A DNA stretch of 64,000 nt from Anticarsia gemmatalis (GCF_050436995.1 NC_134769.1:1054001-1118000), one strand, 5' to 3'. Counted from the stretch's first letter, positions 1-11,135 are shown. Made by a program: numbers and translations. The notes: a model not told the origin generated them from the letters alone.

Positions 1-2660
1 GTGAGAATTGTGTACTGGCCGCGGCGTGGTTTATTCGTTTCATTATTAGCACCATTAATACGATATGGAGTAATAATTGAAAGCCTAAACATTATGTGCC
101 TTAGATACAACAATATTGTATGATATTTATGATGCGTTCTATACAACGTGCTAACTAGAAATAAATAATAAACATTATTTTGAATGCCTGGACTTCGAAT
201 GTTTATCTTCATTGTTAGGATTCATTTCTGCAAAGGCTTGTATGTACTCCCAAACATTTTGTAACTTTAACTGCTCTTTTATTGTTAACATTAGGCCCAA
301 TGTTCGGAAACTTGTAAGCGATCCCCTAAAGTACATATGTTTTCAGTAGTTGATCTCTAGCATCTGTTGTATAAGTTCTCTACGACATTATTTCCTTGTA
401 TTTACGTGAAATTGTGAGTACCTGGGCACCCAGCAGTCTGGAAGTTGATTTCGAATCCAGAGATATAAATTATAACCCTCATGTAATGATTATTGTACGA
501 TTAAGTAACGCTTCTACGCGTAGTTTCGCTGAAATATTAAAAACTACTTCTATGATATTGTATAATTTTAGTACTTACCTACATTGTACCCATTTATGTA
601 CCTATATACTTTACTGACTTGTATATTCATAATCTACGCAACTCGGAATAGCCACGCTTTATTTTACGAAGTAGACACAACTTTGATTCTCGCATGGCTT
701 TTTGATATTAAAAATTGATCCATCTATTCTATAAACTTGTATAATAATTTCTTTAAGTTATTACTTATTATAATGGAACGAAAATCCGTCTTATAAGTTT
801 CGTGGATTTCAAAAGTTGAATACATAATACGTAAATAGAAAAAAATAATTGTAAGGATAATTAACCAATAGAGAAATACTCCTAGTTACGAATGTCTTAG
901 TTCATCTGATGTGCAATTATGATTTACTGTTTTTTAGCGAATTTGTTAATTTTATTATTTTATTAGTAATATTACGATTGTATCCATGACCATTGTATGT
1001 AAATATGTTCCGGAGTGTATTTATATTATTTTTATTTGTATAATTAACATTAGATTGCGTTTATATGTTATGTTTGTCACGATCATGTCCTACGCGCTTT
1101 CATATTTTCATATAGGTTTTTACAATTTTTCTTTATTTTTTAAAATAGATACTCGCGGATCGAATGGCTTATTCCAACGAGAGATTTACCAAAATAAAGT
1201 TTGCTTCCGAACAAAGTTGGAATAGATCATTAGATTCATGCAATAAACTAAAGATAGACTTGTAAAAATGTTATAACATGTATTTTTAACCTATACATAG
1301 TAAGATATTTATAGAATTTTAGTCGTTTAATTATTTCGAACGACTTGTTATAAAGAAAATTGGTGCTTAAAGCTTAAAACAAAATATGAAACGGCACTTT
1401 GTCGTGTGTGTATTGTCATGGAAGGGGGTCAGAGCATTATGACATAGCATGCGTTGTTATGCTTCCGTGTGGTACACAATCGTTTATCTTACAACAAAAA
1501 TATACATTTAAATTAGATGACGCCGCTTCAAGGTTAGTGCGTGCGGATTTCCCTTCCTCCATTTTGTTGTCTTTCCAATGTATTATTTATGTTTATGAGA
1601 CAGTAAATAGGCGCTTATGTACCGCAATGGGGGCAGTTATAATAATGTAGGTAAACTTTGCTCAATATCGATGAAAACTGAAAGTGTTACAGTTGATGCA
1701 ATACAAACAAACAAACATACCAGTTGCGTTTTATTTTATCCTAGATTTATTGAGCCGTGCAGACTCGATCAGTTTCGATATGACTTCATAGGACGTTTGG
1801 TGATACTAGCTTAGTAATTTAGTAGTATCTAGTATTGAGCTTAATTACTGCAACAAAACAAACCCATAATATAACAAAATATACTAGTTTACAAAGATAT
1901 CCCTGCTTCTTTTTGTTCAATAAGTTTTCAAAATGAATGTCAGTAACGCCATCTATGGATACACTACACCAATACTTAGCCTACCACATACAACGTGTGA
2001 CACGGTAACGTATAACGCCATCTATTATGACTTTTGAAAAGCAAAATGTTTTTCAGATCGAATTTCGACTTATCTTATTTTTCACATTAGAAAAGGTTTA
2101 TTAGTAGTATTTAAAAATTATTCTAGTTTCAGCCTGAATATAATTCTCAAAATAATTCTACTATGTTAAAAGTTACTTTATTCTAGCTACTTATTCACTA
2201 AACAAATATGTATGTTTATGACCAACTTTTTAAGCACGAGGTGATAAGATTTTAACCAGAACACAAGTAAATAGGTATTAAATCCTCGATCAGATTATAA
2301 CTTAATTATTTAATAAGACCATATAACAGTAATTTACATAAAAAGCCAAACAAATCGGTGCAACGACCTCTACCTAACCGATTGTCGGCGGGAAATAGAA
2401 CGCACGGAGTGGCAACGTAGCGTAGTCGGCGGCGTGAGTAGGGTTGCCAGATCCAGTCTGATAATTTCCTTCACATTTCTTAGACTATGAACGGAATCAG
2501 TGTTTTGATCTCCAGTCCGAGACTACACTAAGTTACGATGTCTTTTTGGTAATGCAAAGTTCCAGGCACTTGGTCAGCGTGATGGATTCAAGGTCTAATT
2601 CTTACAGTGGGACAGTAATGATTAAAAAAAGAAAACAAAAAACAAACGTCGTAGTATCGT
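1..2660. other. Gene-free AT-rich stretch
   Basis: I see no convincing exon here. Open frames are short, AT-rich and lack splice context or recognisable domains. The part near 2,380-2,450 is richer in GC but shows no coding frame. Treated as intergenic DNA. Confidence 0.5.
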
Positions 2661-2683
2661 AACTTAAACTAGCACCTATCATG

Positions 2684-2782
2684 TATAATAGAATACGGGA
2701 ATTAACGCGAACACGAATTTTACCTTAAAATGACTAACGTTTCGGCGCAGGTTGCACTCGCCGTGGTCGCAGGCTGACTTTT
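2684..2782 (+). repeat. Dispersed repeat D (CGTTTCGGCGCAGGTTGCA family), copy 1
   Basis: This stretch shares an ordered series of blocks with 31,785-31,895, 54,015-54,150 and 61,107-61,260: AGAATACGGGAATTAACGCG, then ATTTTACCTTAAAATG, then GTTTCGGCGCAGGTTGCACT. I do not know its formal family. It has no coding capacity and is seen only as short copies, so it is a non-autonomous or tail fragment. Confidence 0.65.
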
Positions 2783-2875
2783 TGGTTCCGGGAGGGAGTA
2801 AAATTACTGTACCTACACGGGAAAGCACGCAAATTCCGGAACAATAAACACACGGTCATTTTATTCCAAACTATG

Positions 2876-2985
2876 GAACTGTACTATGGTAACCAAATAA
2901 CTGATATACATACTTATATACTTCTACATACATACTTATATAGATACATTAACATCCAGGCTCAGAACAAATACTCAGATAACAA
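2876..2985 (+). repeat. Dispersed repeat E (TGTACTATGGTAACCAAATAACT), copy 1
   Basis: Shares a block beginning TGTACTATGGTAACCAAATA, continuing with ACTTATATACTTCT and ATATAGATACATTA, with 32,626-32,745. The type of element is unknown. It lies just upstream of the MADF-BESS gene and could be part of its 5' flank. Confidence 0.65.
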
Positions 2986-3096
2986 TAACGGGAATTCCCG
3001 GCCATATGGCAACATTAGTCATGAGCGTTGCCAATCTTCTTGTAGTCGGTCGCTAGTACCGACAGTCGGCCAAACGATGGCACTAATAACGATTGT

Positions 3097-3283
3097 GTGA
3101 ATCTTAAAATGGAGATTAATATAGAAAAATTAATCAAAATTGTTGAACAACATACTGTTTTATACAATACAAATAATAAAGAATATTATGATAGAAATAA
3201 AAAGAAACAATTGTGGGAACTGGTGTGTTCGAAGTTAAATGTCAATTGGGATTCTTTTGATGACAATGAGAAAACACTGTTTG
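3097..3283 (+). CDS. MADF-BESS domain protein, exon 1
   Basis: First coding exon of a probable sequence-specific DNA-binding nuclear protein of the MADF-BESS family (Adf-1 like, a Myb/SANT-related helix-turn-helix fold). The spliced protein is 213 residues, a usual size for this insect family. Residues 9-63 carry the first half of the MADF domain, with the pattern LIxIVExHxxLYNTxxKxYYDRxKKxxLWxLV. An in-frame TGA lies directly before the ATG at 3,097. A second ATG at 3,109 has the better context (AAAATGG) and may be the true start. The donor GTGAGT follows at 3,284. Phase 1 joins to 4,261 to give TLFGKEVHKKW, which continues the MADF domain without a break. The target genes cannot be told; lepidopteran genomes carry many such paralogues. 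Confidence 0.85.
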
Positions 3284-3394
3284 GTGAGTAATTGAGACTG
3301 TCTTTTAAATAAACGTCTTGTAAGCTTTAATTAGTTATACAGTGTTTTGTCACTTTCAATTTTGAGACTATATATGAGCGAAAAAAAATCAAAA

Positions 3395-3664
3395 TCTATA
3401 CTAATATTATAAAGCTGAAGAGTTTGTTTGTTTGTTTGTTTGTTTGTTTGTTTGTTTGAACGCGCTAATCTCAGGAACTACTGATCTGATTTGAAAAATT
3501 ATTTCAGTGTTAGATAGCCTATTTATTGAGGGAGGCTATAGGCTATATATCATTACGTTACGACCAACAGGAGCGGAGTAGCAACGGGAAATGTTACAAA
3601 AACGGGGAAAATTATGACGCATTCTCTGTTATGTGACGCAAGCGAAGTTGCGCGGGTCAGCTAT
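3395..3664 (+). mobile_element. Lep1-like non-autonomous Helitron in the MADF intron
   Basis: Starts TCTATACTAATATTATAAAG, carries a (GTTT)n run, then the conserved body (GAACGCGCTAATCTCAGGAA, TCAGTGTTAGATAGCC). It ends with the hairpin CGCAAGCGAAGTTGCG about a dozen bases before its end. The expected CTAG terminus reads CTAT here. TC start, 3' hairpin, CTRR end and lack of terminal inverted repeats are Helitron hallmarks. No Rep/helicase is present. Four related copies lie in this window. Confidence 0.8.
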
Positions 3665-3670
3665 ACTGTA

Positions 3671-3806
3671 TAAAACTAACCCTGTTTTCTGAGGTACATT
3701 TAAAGATAGTTTATCTATTCAATCGCGTTAAAACTCATATAAAAAAACGCTATTGAATAGATAAACTACCGTTAAATGTACTAAAAAACCGGACATTAGA
3801 CAGTTT
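3671..3806. mobile_element. Short inverted-repeat MITE in the MADF intron
   Basis: Imperfect inverted repeat. The left arm holds GATAGTTTATCTATTCAAT and the right arm ATTGAATAGATAAACTA, flanked by GTACATTT/AAATGTAC and by looser outer arms (AAAACT/AGTTTT). About 136 bp with no coding capacity. The superfamily is undetermined. Confidence 0.6.
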
Positions 3807-3954
3807 TACCGTAATTTGACGATTCATTCACAGTTTTTTCAAGTCTTCTTTACCTATGTTCTATTGTTAGACAGATAGGACTGACATTTATGACATGCTC
3901 ATGCTGGCATATTTTGTCTTGAAGTTAAAACGTGACTATTCTTTGATTGTCTGT

Positions 3955-4045
3955 GGTTTGATACTGTGTGGTGATTGTGGGTTCGATTCCCTCGGAAAAA
4001 ATATTAGCAAGACTAACAAGTAGTTGTTTTGGGTCTTATTCTGCA
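3955..4045 (+). repeat. Degenerate SINE A remnant
   Basis: Contains the B-box-like GGGTTCGATTCC and a decayed version of the SINE A body (AGTAGTTGTTTTGGGTC). The tRNA-like A box is poorly preserved. It lies within the MADF intron. Confidence 0.45.
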
Positions 4046-4260
4046 CCTAGTATTAATTATTAAGGGTCATTATTAATGTAAGTTACATATTTAAAAAAAA
4101 AACAAAAGTCTTTTTATAAGCATGCAGAATTTGAACAAAATCAGTTCAGTGGTTTAGACATAAAAGCTTAACAGACAGATAGATTATTGCATTCACTTAA
4201 CATAATATACTTACATTTACTTTCGTACAAAATAAAAGAAACAAAAATCCTCTGTTCCAG

Positions 4261-4715
4261 GAAAGGAAGTGCACAAAAAATGGCAATCACTTCGCGACTG
4301 TTTTAGAAGAGAACTATCAATCCAGAAGAATCCTACCACAGGAAAGAAGAAAGCGAAATACAAATACTTCGATCATTTACAATTCCTACTACCATTCACT
4401 CAGACATCTGTCAGTGAAAACCAAGATGGCGACTTTGAAATAGAACAAGACCCTTTAGAAACAGAACCAGAGATAATAGAGCGGCGGAAACGGAAGCATA
4501 GTGTAGAGGAAGAACGCATAGACTATAGAAAATTTCAAGATGATGATGAAGCGTTTTTAATGTCTTTGATACCTAGTTTTAAAGAATATAATTTAGAACA
4601 GAAGATTTATTTAAGGATTGAGGTTATGAAAACTATTTTGAAGTTCAGGCAGGAGCAGTCAACGCCTTTGTTAGTTGTGCAAAAACTTGAACCTGTTGAT
4701 GATGATTTTTCATAG
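4261..4715 (+). CDS. MADF-BESS domain protein, exon 2 (terminal)
   Basis: Begins after the acceptor CTGTTCCAG and completes the MADF domain (HKKWQSLRDCFRRELS then KYKYFDHLQFLLPF, residues 64-108). A basic stretch RRKRKH at residues 137-142 could be a nuclear localisation signal. A C-terminal BESS motif follows at about residues 156-194 (DDDEAFLMSLIPSFKEY then LRIEVMKTILKF). BESS motifs mediate protein contacts, including self-association. The acidic linker is short. The frame ends in TAG and a polyadenylation signal follows within 20 bases, so this is the last exon. No frameshift or internal stop is seen, and the gene looks intact. Confidence 0.87.
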
Positions 4716-4726
4716 ATTTTTTTGGA

Positions 4727-4732
4727 AATAAA
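4727..4732 (+). terminator. Polyadenylation signal of the MADF-BESS gene
   Basis: AATAAA lies 12 bases after the stop codon, followed by T-rich DNA. A 3' UTR this short is plausible for a compact insect gene. Confidence 0.6.
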
Positions 4733-4739
4733 TTGTTGA

Positions 4740-6050
4740 TTTTTTGTATTGAACGACTTTTTATTGTTTAATAATACCAATATTTTTTTATTATCACATG
4801 TTTTAAATTTTTTAAAACAATTTCACTGCTTCCGTGGAATGACCTTTACCGATTTGGGGTTCGATTCCCGGGACATTAATTCAGATTTTTATGTTTAAAT
4901 ATTATGAATAGGAGTTAGAGGTAAACACTGAAACATAGTTTCTAACCGACTTTAAAAACGGAGGATTTAAACCATATCTTTAGGTAAATTACATCACACA
5001 AGAGGCTAACCTCATACAATGTAAATAGAATTAACCTGCAAGTAGCAAAACACCGATATATTTACACATACAGATTCTATACAAGTAAGTTCCATAAGTA
5101 ACAAACTAACAAATAAATCTTAAATAGCGCCTGAAGAAAATCGATCAAACTTTCGACTCGCGTTCTTACCAGATCTGACTACTATTATTAGTTTCTTAGG
5201 CTCAAAATAAACATGAAGCATGAAACTTTCAGTATATAATAAAAGTTTGTTTATAAATTGGAACTTTACATAAGTCTTAATCCTACATACAATTAATTTC
5301 ATTGCAGATGGTATAATAATACTAACATCAAAATGTAGAGCTCTATAAATTTGACTTAAAACTACCAAAAATTCTCCCTTATTGTTTCGAATTACAGAAT
5401 TGTACAGTCTCCATGCACTGTTTTATCAAATTGCAAGGGGTTGCCTTTCAATCCATGCTTTTATAACCATTACCTGTCTGTATGAATCTTTATTAAAGAC
5501 AATTGGCTTCTTGTAAACATATTTTATGGAGATGGGTAAATTATCTTCAATAGGTTAAAATCAGTTTTTACTGTCCTAAGCGCATTTACTTCCATGAAAA
5601 CTAATTATAATACCAATTAAATGATAATATTAGATTTTTCAAAGTAAAATTAATACAATCTTACCCTACTCTACATAAAAGAGAGTCTACAATAACATTA
5701 TAAATAGCATTCAAGAGAATCAGTTATTCTACGTAATAAACCAATAAATCGAAATACATCACAATTATTGGCAAAAGTGATCGCGAGAATCAATAGTCGA
5801 TGTAAAATGTACTGCGAACTTGCTGTAGGAAACACCAACACGAAACTTTACACCCTATATACTACATTATTTAGATAGGAAAATAGCCTTTGTAAACGTT
5901 GAAATAAGGAGCGCGTTTCTGTGGGGAGGATTAAGAGTTACGTCGTTATGGATCCAATGAGCAAAGAACAGATAATCGACGCCTAGCCTTGTGCGATATC
6001 GATTTTGACAATGGCTACTTTTTTTACATCTCTGTCATGCTTAACCTAAA
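4740..6050. other. Gene-free stretch
   Basis: AT-rich DNA. The B-box-like GGGTTCGATTCCCG near 4,857 suggests one decayed SINE. Minus-strand frames around 5,120-5,370 show no domain or splice context. Nothing else is supported. Confidence 0.45.
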
Positions 6051-6185
6051 TGCTAATGTGACAGAAAGAGATGCACACAAGTTTCCACTGCGACGAAAGT
6101 TGGGGTTGCCGCCGCGGCGTTGCCATGATAACAGGTCACGAAGGGTATGATTTCCAATATTCTAGTTCGATATTTTTAGGTCAAA

Positions 6186-6296
6186 ATGTCGGAGCTCGTT
6201 ATAAAAGTATTTATGAGAGATAATATATTAGAAATATGCACGGACGCTGACAATTTTATAATGTCGTTGGATAAAAACGATTGTCTCATTGATTCG
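6186..6296 (+). CDS. Possible first coding exon of an unidentified gene
   Basis: An ATG in good context (CAAAATGTCG) opens a 37-codon frame that runs exactly into a strong donor (TTCG|GTAAGG), ending in phase 0. The peptide starts MSELVIKVFMRDNILEICTD and is acidic and hydrophobic, with no motif I recognise. A GC-rich promoter-like stretch (6,060-6,150) lies upstream. I could not find the next exon. A phase-0 acceptor-like TTTGCAG at 14,319 in front of the onecut exon would fit the frame, but that is weak evidence. It could also be a chance frame. Confidence 0.35.
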
Positions 6297-6758
6297 GTAA
6301 GGAATTCTTGTTACAAAATGGCGGCCGGGTAGATAATTGTATTGATTATTTGACAACATCGATAATAATACGGTATTGTAACAGTGTAGATAAAATTCAA
6401 GTTGTTTTTATAGAAAATCGATATTTATGTAGAGTTGACATTATACCTACAGTTCATAGTTTTCTAAAGCATTTCTTTCTAAGAATTACATTACGTAGTA
6501 TTATTTGCTGTAGTTCTTACCTATTGGAACATCATTTATTATGTATTATATTATTTTCTGGTCCCTGCCTACCCTTATGGGGAGAAGGCGAAATAATGAC
6601 TATAAAGCTTAGTTCGAAAACATTATTACGACATAGGTACTCTTAATATACCCGATTTATATTTTAGTATTTTACTATTGTACCTATATATCGTTATAGC
6701 TACAATCAAACAATATTATTAGCTGTATGTTAAACTTTATGCAAATAGACAACATTCA

Positions 6759-6914
6759 TACATAATATCACGCCTTTTTCCCTTAAGGGTAGGCAGAAAC
6801 CAAGGAACGCCACTTGGTACGATCCTTATAAACTTCCCTTGCCTCATTCACATCCAATTTTAGGATTGGTCTCTGCCTACCGCTATGGGAACAAGGCGTG
6901 ATTTTATATATGTA
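6759..6914. mobile_element. MITE with terminal inverted repeats (ATCACGCCTT family)
   Basis: Left end reads ATCACGCCTTTTTCCC followed by GGTAGGCAGAAACCA. The right end is its inverse, ending TGGTCTCTGCCTACC and AAGGCGTGATT. Related single ends occur at 6,556-6,595, 8,868-8,945 and near 12,830-12,870. No coding capacity. A Helitron-like end abuts it at 6,914. Confidence 0.65.
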
Positions 6915-7090
6915 GTAGCTGACCCGGCAAACGTTGTTTTGCCATAAAATTAAAAAAAAAAAAGTGTCACTTAGGGTCATGAAAAATAGATGTTGGTCGA
7001 TTCTCAAACCTACTCAATATGCTCACAAAGTTTCATGAGAATCGTTCAAGCCGTTTCGGTGGAGTACGGGAACGAAAACTGTGACGCGAT
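6914..7090 (-). mobile_element. Helitron-like element, second family, truncated
   Basis: On this strand it starts TAGCTGACCCGGCAAACG, with the hairpin GGCAAACGTTGTTTTGCC that marks a Helitron 3' end. The body matches the better copy at 43,004-43,311 (ATGAAAAATAGATGTTGG, TCATGAGAATCG). The 5' part is missing. Confidence 0.6.
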
Positions 7091-7099
7091 TATAAATAT

Positions 7100-8640
7100 T
7101 AGATATTCTTATCAATTGTACTCTACATTACATACTTATTAATCGTTCAGGTTTAAATCTGCTCAAATTAATCAATAATCTAATTTCCTCAGCGTTGTAC
7201 TTTCCGTCTTTCTATTAAATACAATTTTATTAGTAAATACCTATCTTAAAACAAAAGGAATAAGGGTTGTTTTAAATGACAAAGATCTAGTATGACAACT
7301 AAGATTCTTATTGGATTTTCAAGAGGATTTATATACTGTAGTTAATTAAGTTTTACAGTCGCATTGGTTTAGTTTTTCAACCGAAAATTTATGTATATAA
7401 ATCTATTTTCACTATTATGTAGTATGTAGTAAGTACTAGCATTTAGTAGTTAAACTGTATAAAAATAACAGACAGAGGATGATATAGTTTAAGTTTTTAT
7501 GTAAGACTAGTTGATACGCGCGGTTTCCCTCGCCAACAATGTTACTCTCTTATTTAAACATTTAGGGATTGATTTTGGAATAATAGTTTGTACTATATAC
7601 GATTCCGGATTTTCCAATGCAAAATTTTATCGAAATCGGTTCAGCAGTTTAGTCGTAAAAATTAAAAGACGGACAGACGGTTGCATTCTGAATAAGTACC
7701 GGATAGTTTATCATTTTGACCATTATTTTCATAAATTGTAAATCAACCATAAGTATGTAAGTACTCCAAACCCCTGTAATTCTATATTTATGTCTGAAAT
7801 TCAGTTAACTCTTAACTAAGTATTCATAGCGCTTCATTCACATTGCAAATTCGTCGGCGTGCGTCATGAGAATGACTAACTGTAGTATAAACTTGTTTTG
7901 TACCGTGGCGTTACGCGGGGTTCACAATTAACAAAACTGCTAGTTATGAAAAGCAAATTGATAGAAAAGATTCAGAAATGTTAAAAAAAACTAATTATAA
8001 ATCGTCTTTTTCTTTAAGATTATATTATTTTAAATAAAGGTGGGTAACGTATTTTCTTTCAAAGAAAATGATCTATCACTCTACTTGATTTTGTCAAAAT
8101 CGATACAGCAGTTTAAAACTAAGCTCGAAGCTTGCTAGTATGTTGATAATTTTGCATTTCTATAAGAAATGTGTCAAAGAATTCTCTCTGCAGGGTTGCA
8201 CCAGAATGCTTTCTTTCACTTTTAGAACAAGTAATAATTAATTATTTCTAATACACACATAAATTTGAAAAGTCATTAGCTGGGTGTTCAACCCCCAAAC
8301 ATTTACGTGGGAGAAGACTCCTTATACCACTCAGCTATCATTAACAAGAAATAAATAAAAACAAAAATAACTCTACCTAAATTATTTATAGCAAGAATAT
8401 AAATGTTTGTAATCGATATGTCCCACGGTTTCTCGGAAATGGCTGATTCGATTATATTGCAAGTTTCCTTTTGTTACCAAGGACTTGTTTAGTGTTAACT
8501 GATACCTACGCTAATAAACAACTTGGAGGACAATTCCAAGAAAATTTTGACTAGGCGACGCCCGTGACTTCGGCCGATTATTTTACTCGGGGTAAAATGT
8601 AGTCTATGTGTTAATCTCGGTTATAAACTATCCACCAAAA
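7100..8640. other. Gene-free stretch with repeat fragments
   Basis: AT-rich DNA. 7,600-7,700 has a typical decayed transposon tail (TTTTATCGAAATCGGTTCAG). 8,262-8,345 is a reversed SINE C remnant. No exon is supported. Confidence 0.45.
8262..8345 (-). repeat. SINE C remnant, reverse orientation
   Basis: Reads AAAAGTCATTAGCTGGGTGT and, further on, CTTATACCACTCAGCTATCA, the inverse of the tRNA-like head of SINE C at 59,772. Diverged and truncated. Confidence 0.5.
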
Positions 8641-8642
8641 TA

Positions 8643-8855
8643 TTAGGCCGGGGAAAAGTCTTTTCGCATTATAGTATGTATGAACTTGTAATAAAATCTT
8701 TTCTCTACACAAAAAAGCTCGATATTTGTGTACCTCACGAGCTCACTGAAAGAAGCCTAATGTACCGTGTACATATTTGTGATTCTTGAAGCCAAAGAGA
8801 TGTTATTACAAGTTCATACATACTATAATGCGAAAAGACTTTTTCCCCGACATAA
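8643..8855. mobile_element. mariner-type MITE, copy 1
   Basis: About 213 bp, bounded by TA on both sides, with long inverted ends: TTAGGCCGGGGAAAAGTC at the left, GACTTTTTCCCCGACATAA at the right, and inner arms ATAGTATGTATGAACTTGTA and its inverse. It is nearly identical to 54,413-54,626 over its whole length. The TA duplication and TIR form fit a mariner/Tc1 derivative. It has no transposase and would have to be moved in trans. Confidence 0.8.
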
Positions 8856-9164
8856 TACATAAAATCACGCCTTTTGCCATAAGGGTAGACAGAGACCAAA
8901 GAGCGTTATTTGATGCTGTTCTGAAAAACTTTTCTTGCCTCATTCACATTCATACATCTTGTCATACATGTATGTACTTACTCGTAAACTGTCTGTCTGC
9001 CAAATTTAATCAAAATTTGTTGTCTAATTTTTGCATGAAAAAGAAACAAACATACAGACATACCTACATACGTCCATCCTCTCAAACTTTCGCATAAATT
9101 TATACTATTTGTAAGAATAATATATGTAGTCTTATTGGCCATTATGGGACGGGTTTTGTACAAA

Positions 9165-10215
9165 ACCCATACAGCCAGTTCTAACCCTTAATGTAAATTT
9201 GACTCAGAAGTTGATAATATGTATGTGTAAGTTGAAGGGGTGAAATGAAATTGTAGGTTTGCTGAAAAGGCTAGAAAGGTTATCTAAAGTACATTTATGT
9301 ATTTTTGGTTTAAATAAAACCAAAATACATTGGTTTCAGATCCTATTGGTAAAGCAGCACTTCTCAAAAATCCTTTTTTTTTTAAATCTTAACGCAATAA
9401 CACATTGAACTTTACTAAAACCAAATGTCTAGAGCGCATCACTTTACCAAAATAATTTATAAAAAATTCTATAATATTATTGCGCTAAACTATACTAAAC
9501 CCAAAATAACTTAAACCTGACCTAACTTAAACTCAGCAGTAAAAAACGACCAGTCTTTCAACCATAACCCCGAATTCAACCCTCGACATACAAAATTGGG
9601 GTTGATAAAACAATATAAAGTTTCGTTTAGGAAGCGGTCGGCACCCTTGCACTGGCCCTACTGTTTCCTGTCGAAAGAGAAGCCCTACGCGTGCTTTTAA
9701 TATCCTGACATATTAAAATGTGACGTAATTTTTGTATAAGATTGAATTAAACGTGTATATTCTGGCTTCGTTGGGTTGTTAAAAGGGATATAGCAGTTTC
9801 TGAGATACTGGCACGCAGACAGTTTCTTAAATTTAAAGCATTTGTGTCGGAGCTCGCAAACTATTGGTCGCGGGTTCGAATTCTCTCATCTAGTTTTTGG
9901 CTAGAGTAGAAGGAAACTTTTTCTTACTGTTGTGAGCAATTGGTAGACTATATCCAAAGAAAATCATAGGTTACATTATTGTACCTTTATTTTGTTTTTA
10001 TTTGCAGTTAATAGGGGTTAATAATGAGGGATATATAAATATTAGTATAACATATTTCAAAACAATATGTTACAATTAGCAACAAATGCTGCCAACACAA
10101 AACAACGTAACATAAAGCAACACAAAAAAAATCTACAACAAAAGAAAGCTCACCCTTGCATCTTACTTCACATCCTTAAGAAAAAAAAAACCTTTCCAAA
10201 GGCCATTGACCCCGG
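9165..10215. other. Gene-free stretch
   Basis: AT-rich. A SINE-like B-box remnant (GGGTTCGAATTC) lies at about 9,871. Nothing else is recognisable. Confidence 0.4.
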
Positions 10216-10224
10216 AAGATAGTG

Positions 10225-10330
10225 CGTGGCACGCGCCACAGGTGTTCGCTCGATAATATCGATTTACAACACAATCGATAGTGACGTCATAAGATGGCGG
10301 CTGCGCGCGCAGCTGTCATATGCTAATGCG
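10225..10330. promoter_or_regulatory. Candidate onecut upstream element with ATCGAT and CRE
   Basis: A GC-richer island in AT-rich DNA. It contains ATCGAT at 10,258 and 10,274, a full palindromic CRE TGACGTCA at 10,282, and CAGCTG at 10,309 next to an alternating GCGCGCGC run. The same three motif types are reused in the onecut intron modules. It lies about 4 kb upstream of the onecut CUT exon. A promoter or enhancer role is inferred from motifs only. Confidence 0.4.
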
Positions 10331-10650
10331 ATAGGGTCGGAAAATAGGGGTTATGAACAATATCAGTATGGAGACACGCAAATGTGTTTTTTTGGTGTTT
10401 TATTATTAGTTTTTTACGGCACGTGGTGGTCTTTGAAATGGAACGTGTTATCTCTTAAATTAAATAAAAATGAATATGTAACATGTAATAAAAGTAATTA
10501 TTCTATGTTATTTTGTAGAGAAAAAGAGTCGCAGTTTTTGAGATTTTGTGAATCATATCGATTTATTTCTTGATCCTGAATATATCTACAAATTTATGTC
10601 TAGTTTAAATTTATTGATCTTCCATGTCTTAACTCCTCAGAATGGTTCAT

Positions 10651-10785
10651 ATTGATGTTACCGATCATTACCGTATCGATTTTACTCAATCAATAAATCG
10701 ATTTTATTGATCGGTATCGACCGTTACTCACAGATCGATGACAATGGTTTGCCAATTGATAATACAAACGAAAGTTGACATCGAT
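10651..10785. promoter_or_regulatory. Homotypic cluster of Onecut-type sites
   Basis: Eight hexamers of the ATCGAT/ATTGAT/ATCAAT type in 135 bp: 10,651, 10,675, 10,689, 10,697, 10,706, 10,734, 10,755 and 10,780. CUT-domain proteins of the Onecut/Cux type bind such ATNNAT cores. The cluster sits about 3.6 kb upstream of the first recognised onecut exon, so auto-regulation is a natural guess. ATCGAT could also be read by DREF-like factors. Confidence 0.5.
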
Positions 10786-10819
10786 TTATGGATTTAATTT
10801 TGATGTAGGGTCCTATAAA

Positions 10820-11038
10820 GTGCCTGTGTGGCGCAGTGGTTTAGGTTACCACGCCGCTACCATTGCGTCGAGAGGTCGTAGGTTCGATTCCCACACGGAA
10901 CAATTATTTATGCTAGCCACAAATAGTTGCTTCGGGTCTGGTTTTACGTTGTGTCCGTTGTTTGTATGTTTGTAAAAGTCTCCGCGACACAAGAGCAATT
11001 CTTAGTGCGGGAGTTGTCTTTTAAAAGAAAAGAAAAGA
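10820..11038 (+). mobile_element. SINE A (tRNA-derived), copy 1
   Basis: The tRNA-like head has an A box (TGGCGCAGTGGTTTAGG) and a B box (GGTTCGATTCC at about 10,881). The body is shared with 35,259-35,480 (GGGTCTGGTTTTACGTTG, GCGACACAAGAGCAATTCT), and the tail is AAAGAAAAGAAAAG. This is a polymerase III type SINE, not a functional tRNA gene. Confidence 0.82.
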
Positions 11039-11085
11039 TGTCGTATTATTCTTCATTCATTTCAATGTTGTATTTTTTTCCACTA

Positions 11086-11135
11086 AAAGCCTTTCCCTCA
11101 TTCCGAGAGGAGACCCTTGCCCAGCAGTAGGACAG
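11086..11135 (+). repeat. LINE-tail-like repeat F fragment
   Basis: CCTCATTCCGAGAGGAGACC followed by CTTGCCCAGCAG is a short copy of the family best seen at 55,129-55,240. Confidence 0.5.

Noticed and set aside
3423..3458. Regularly spaced repeats as a CRISPR-like array
   Set aside because: It is a simple (GTTT)n tract within a Helitron. No repeat-spacer structure exists anywhere in the window.
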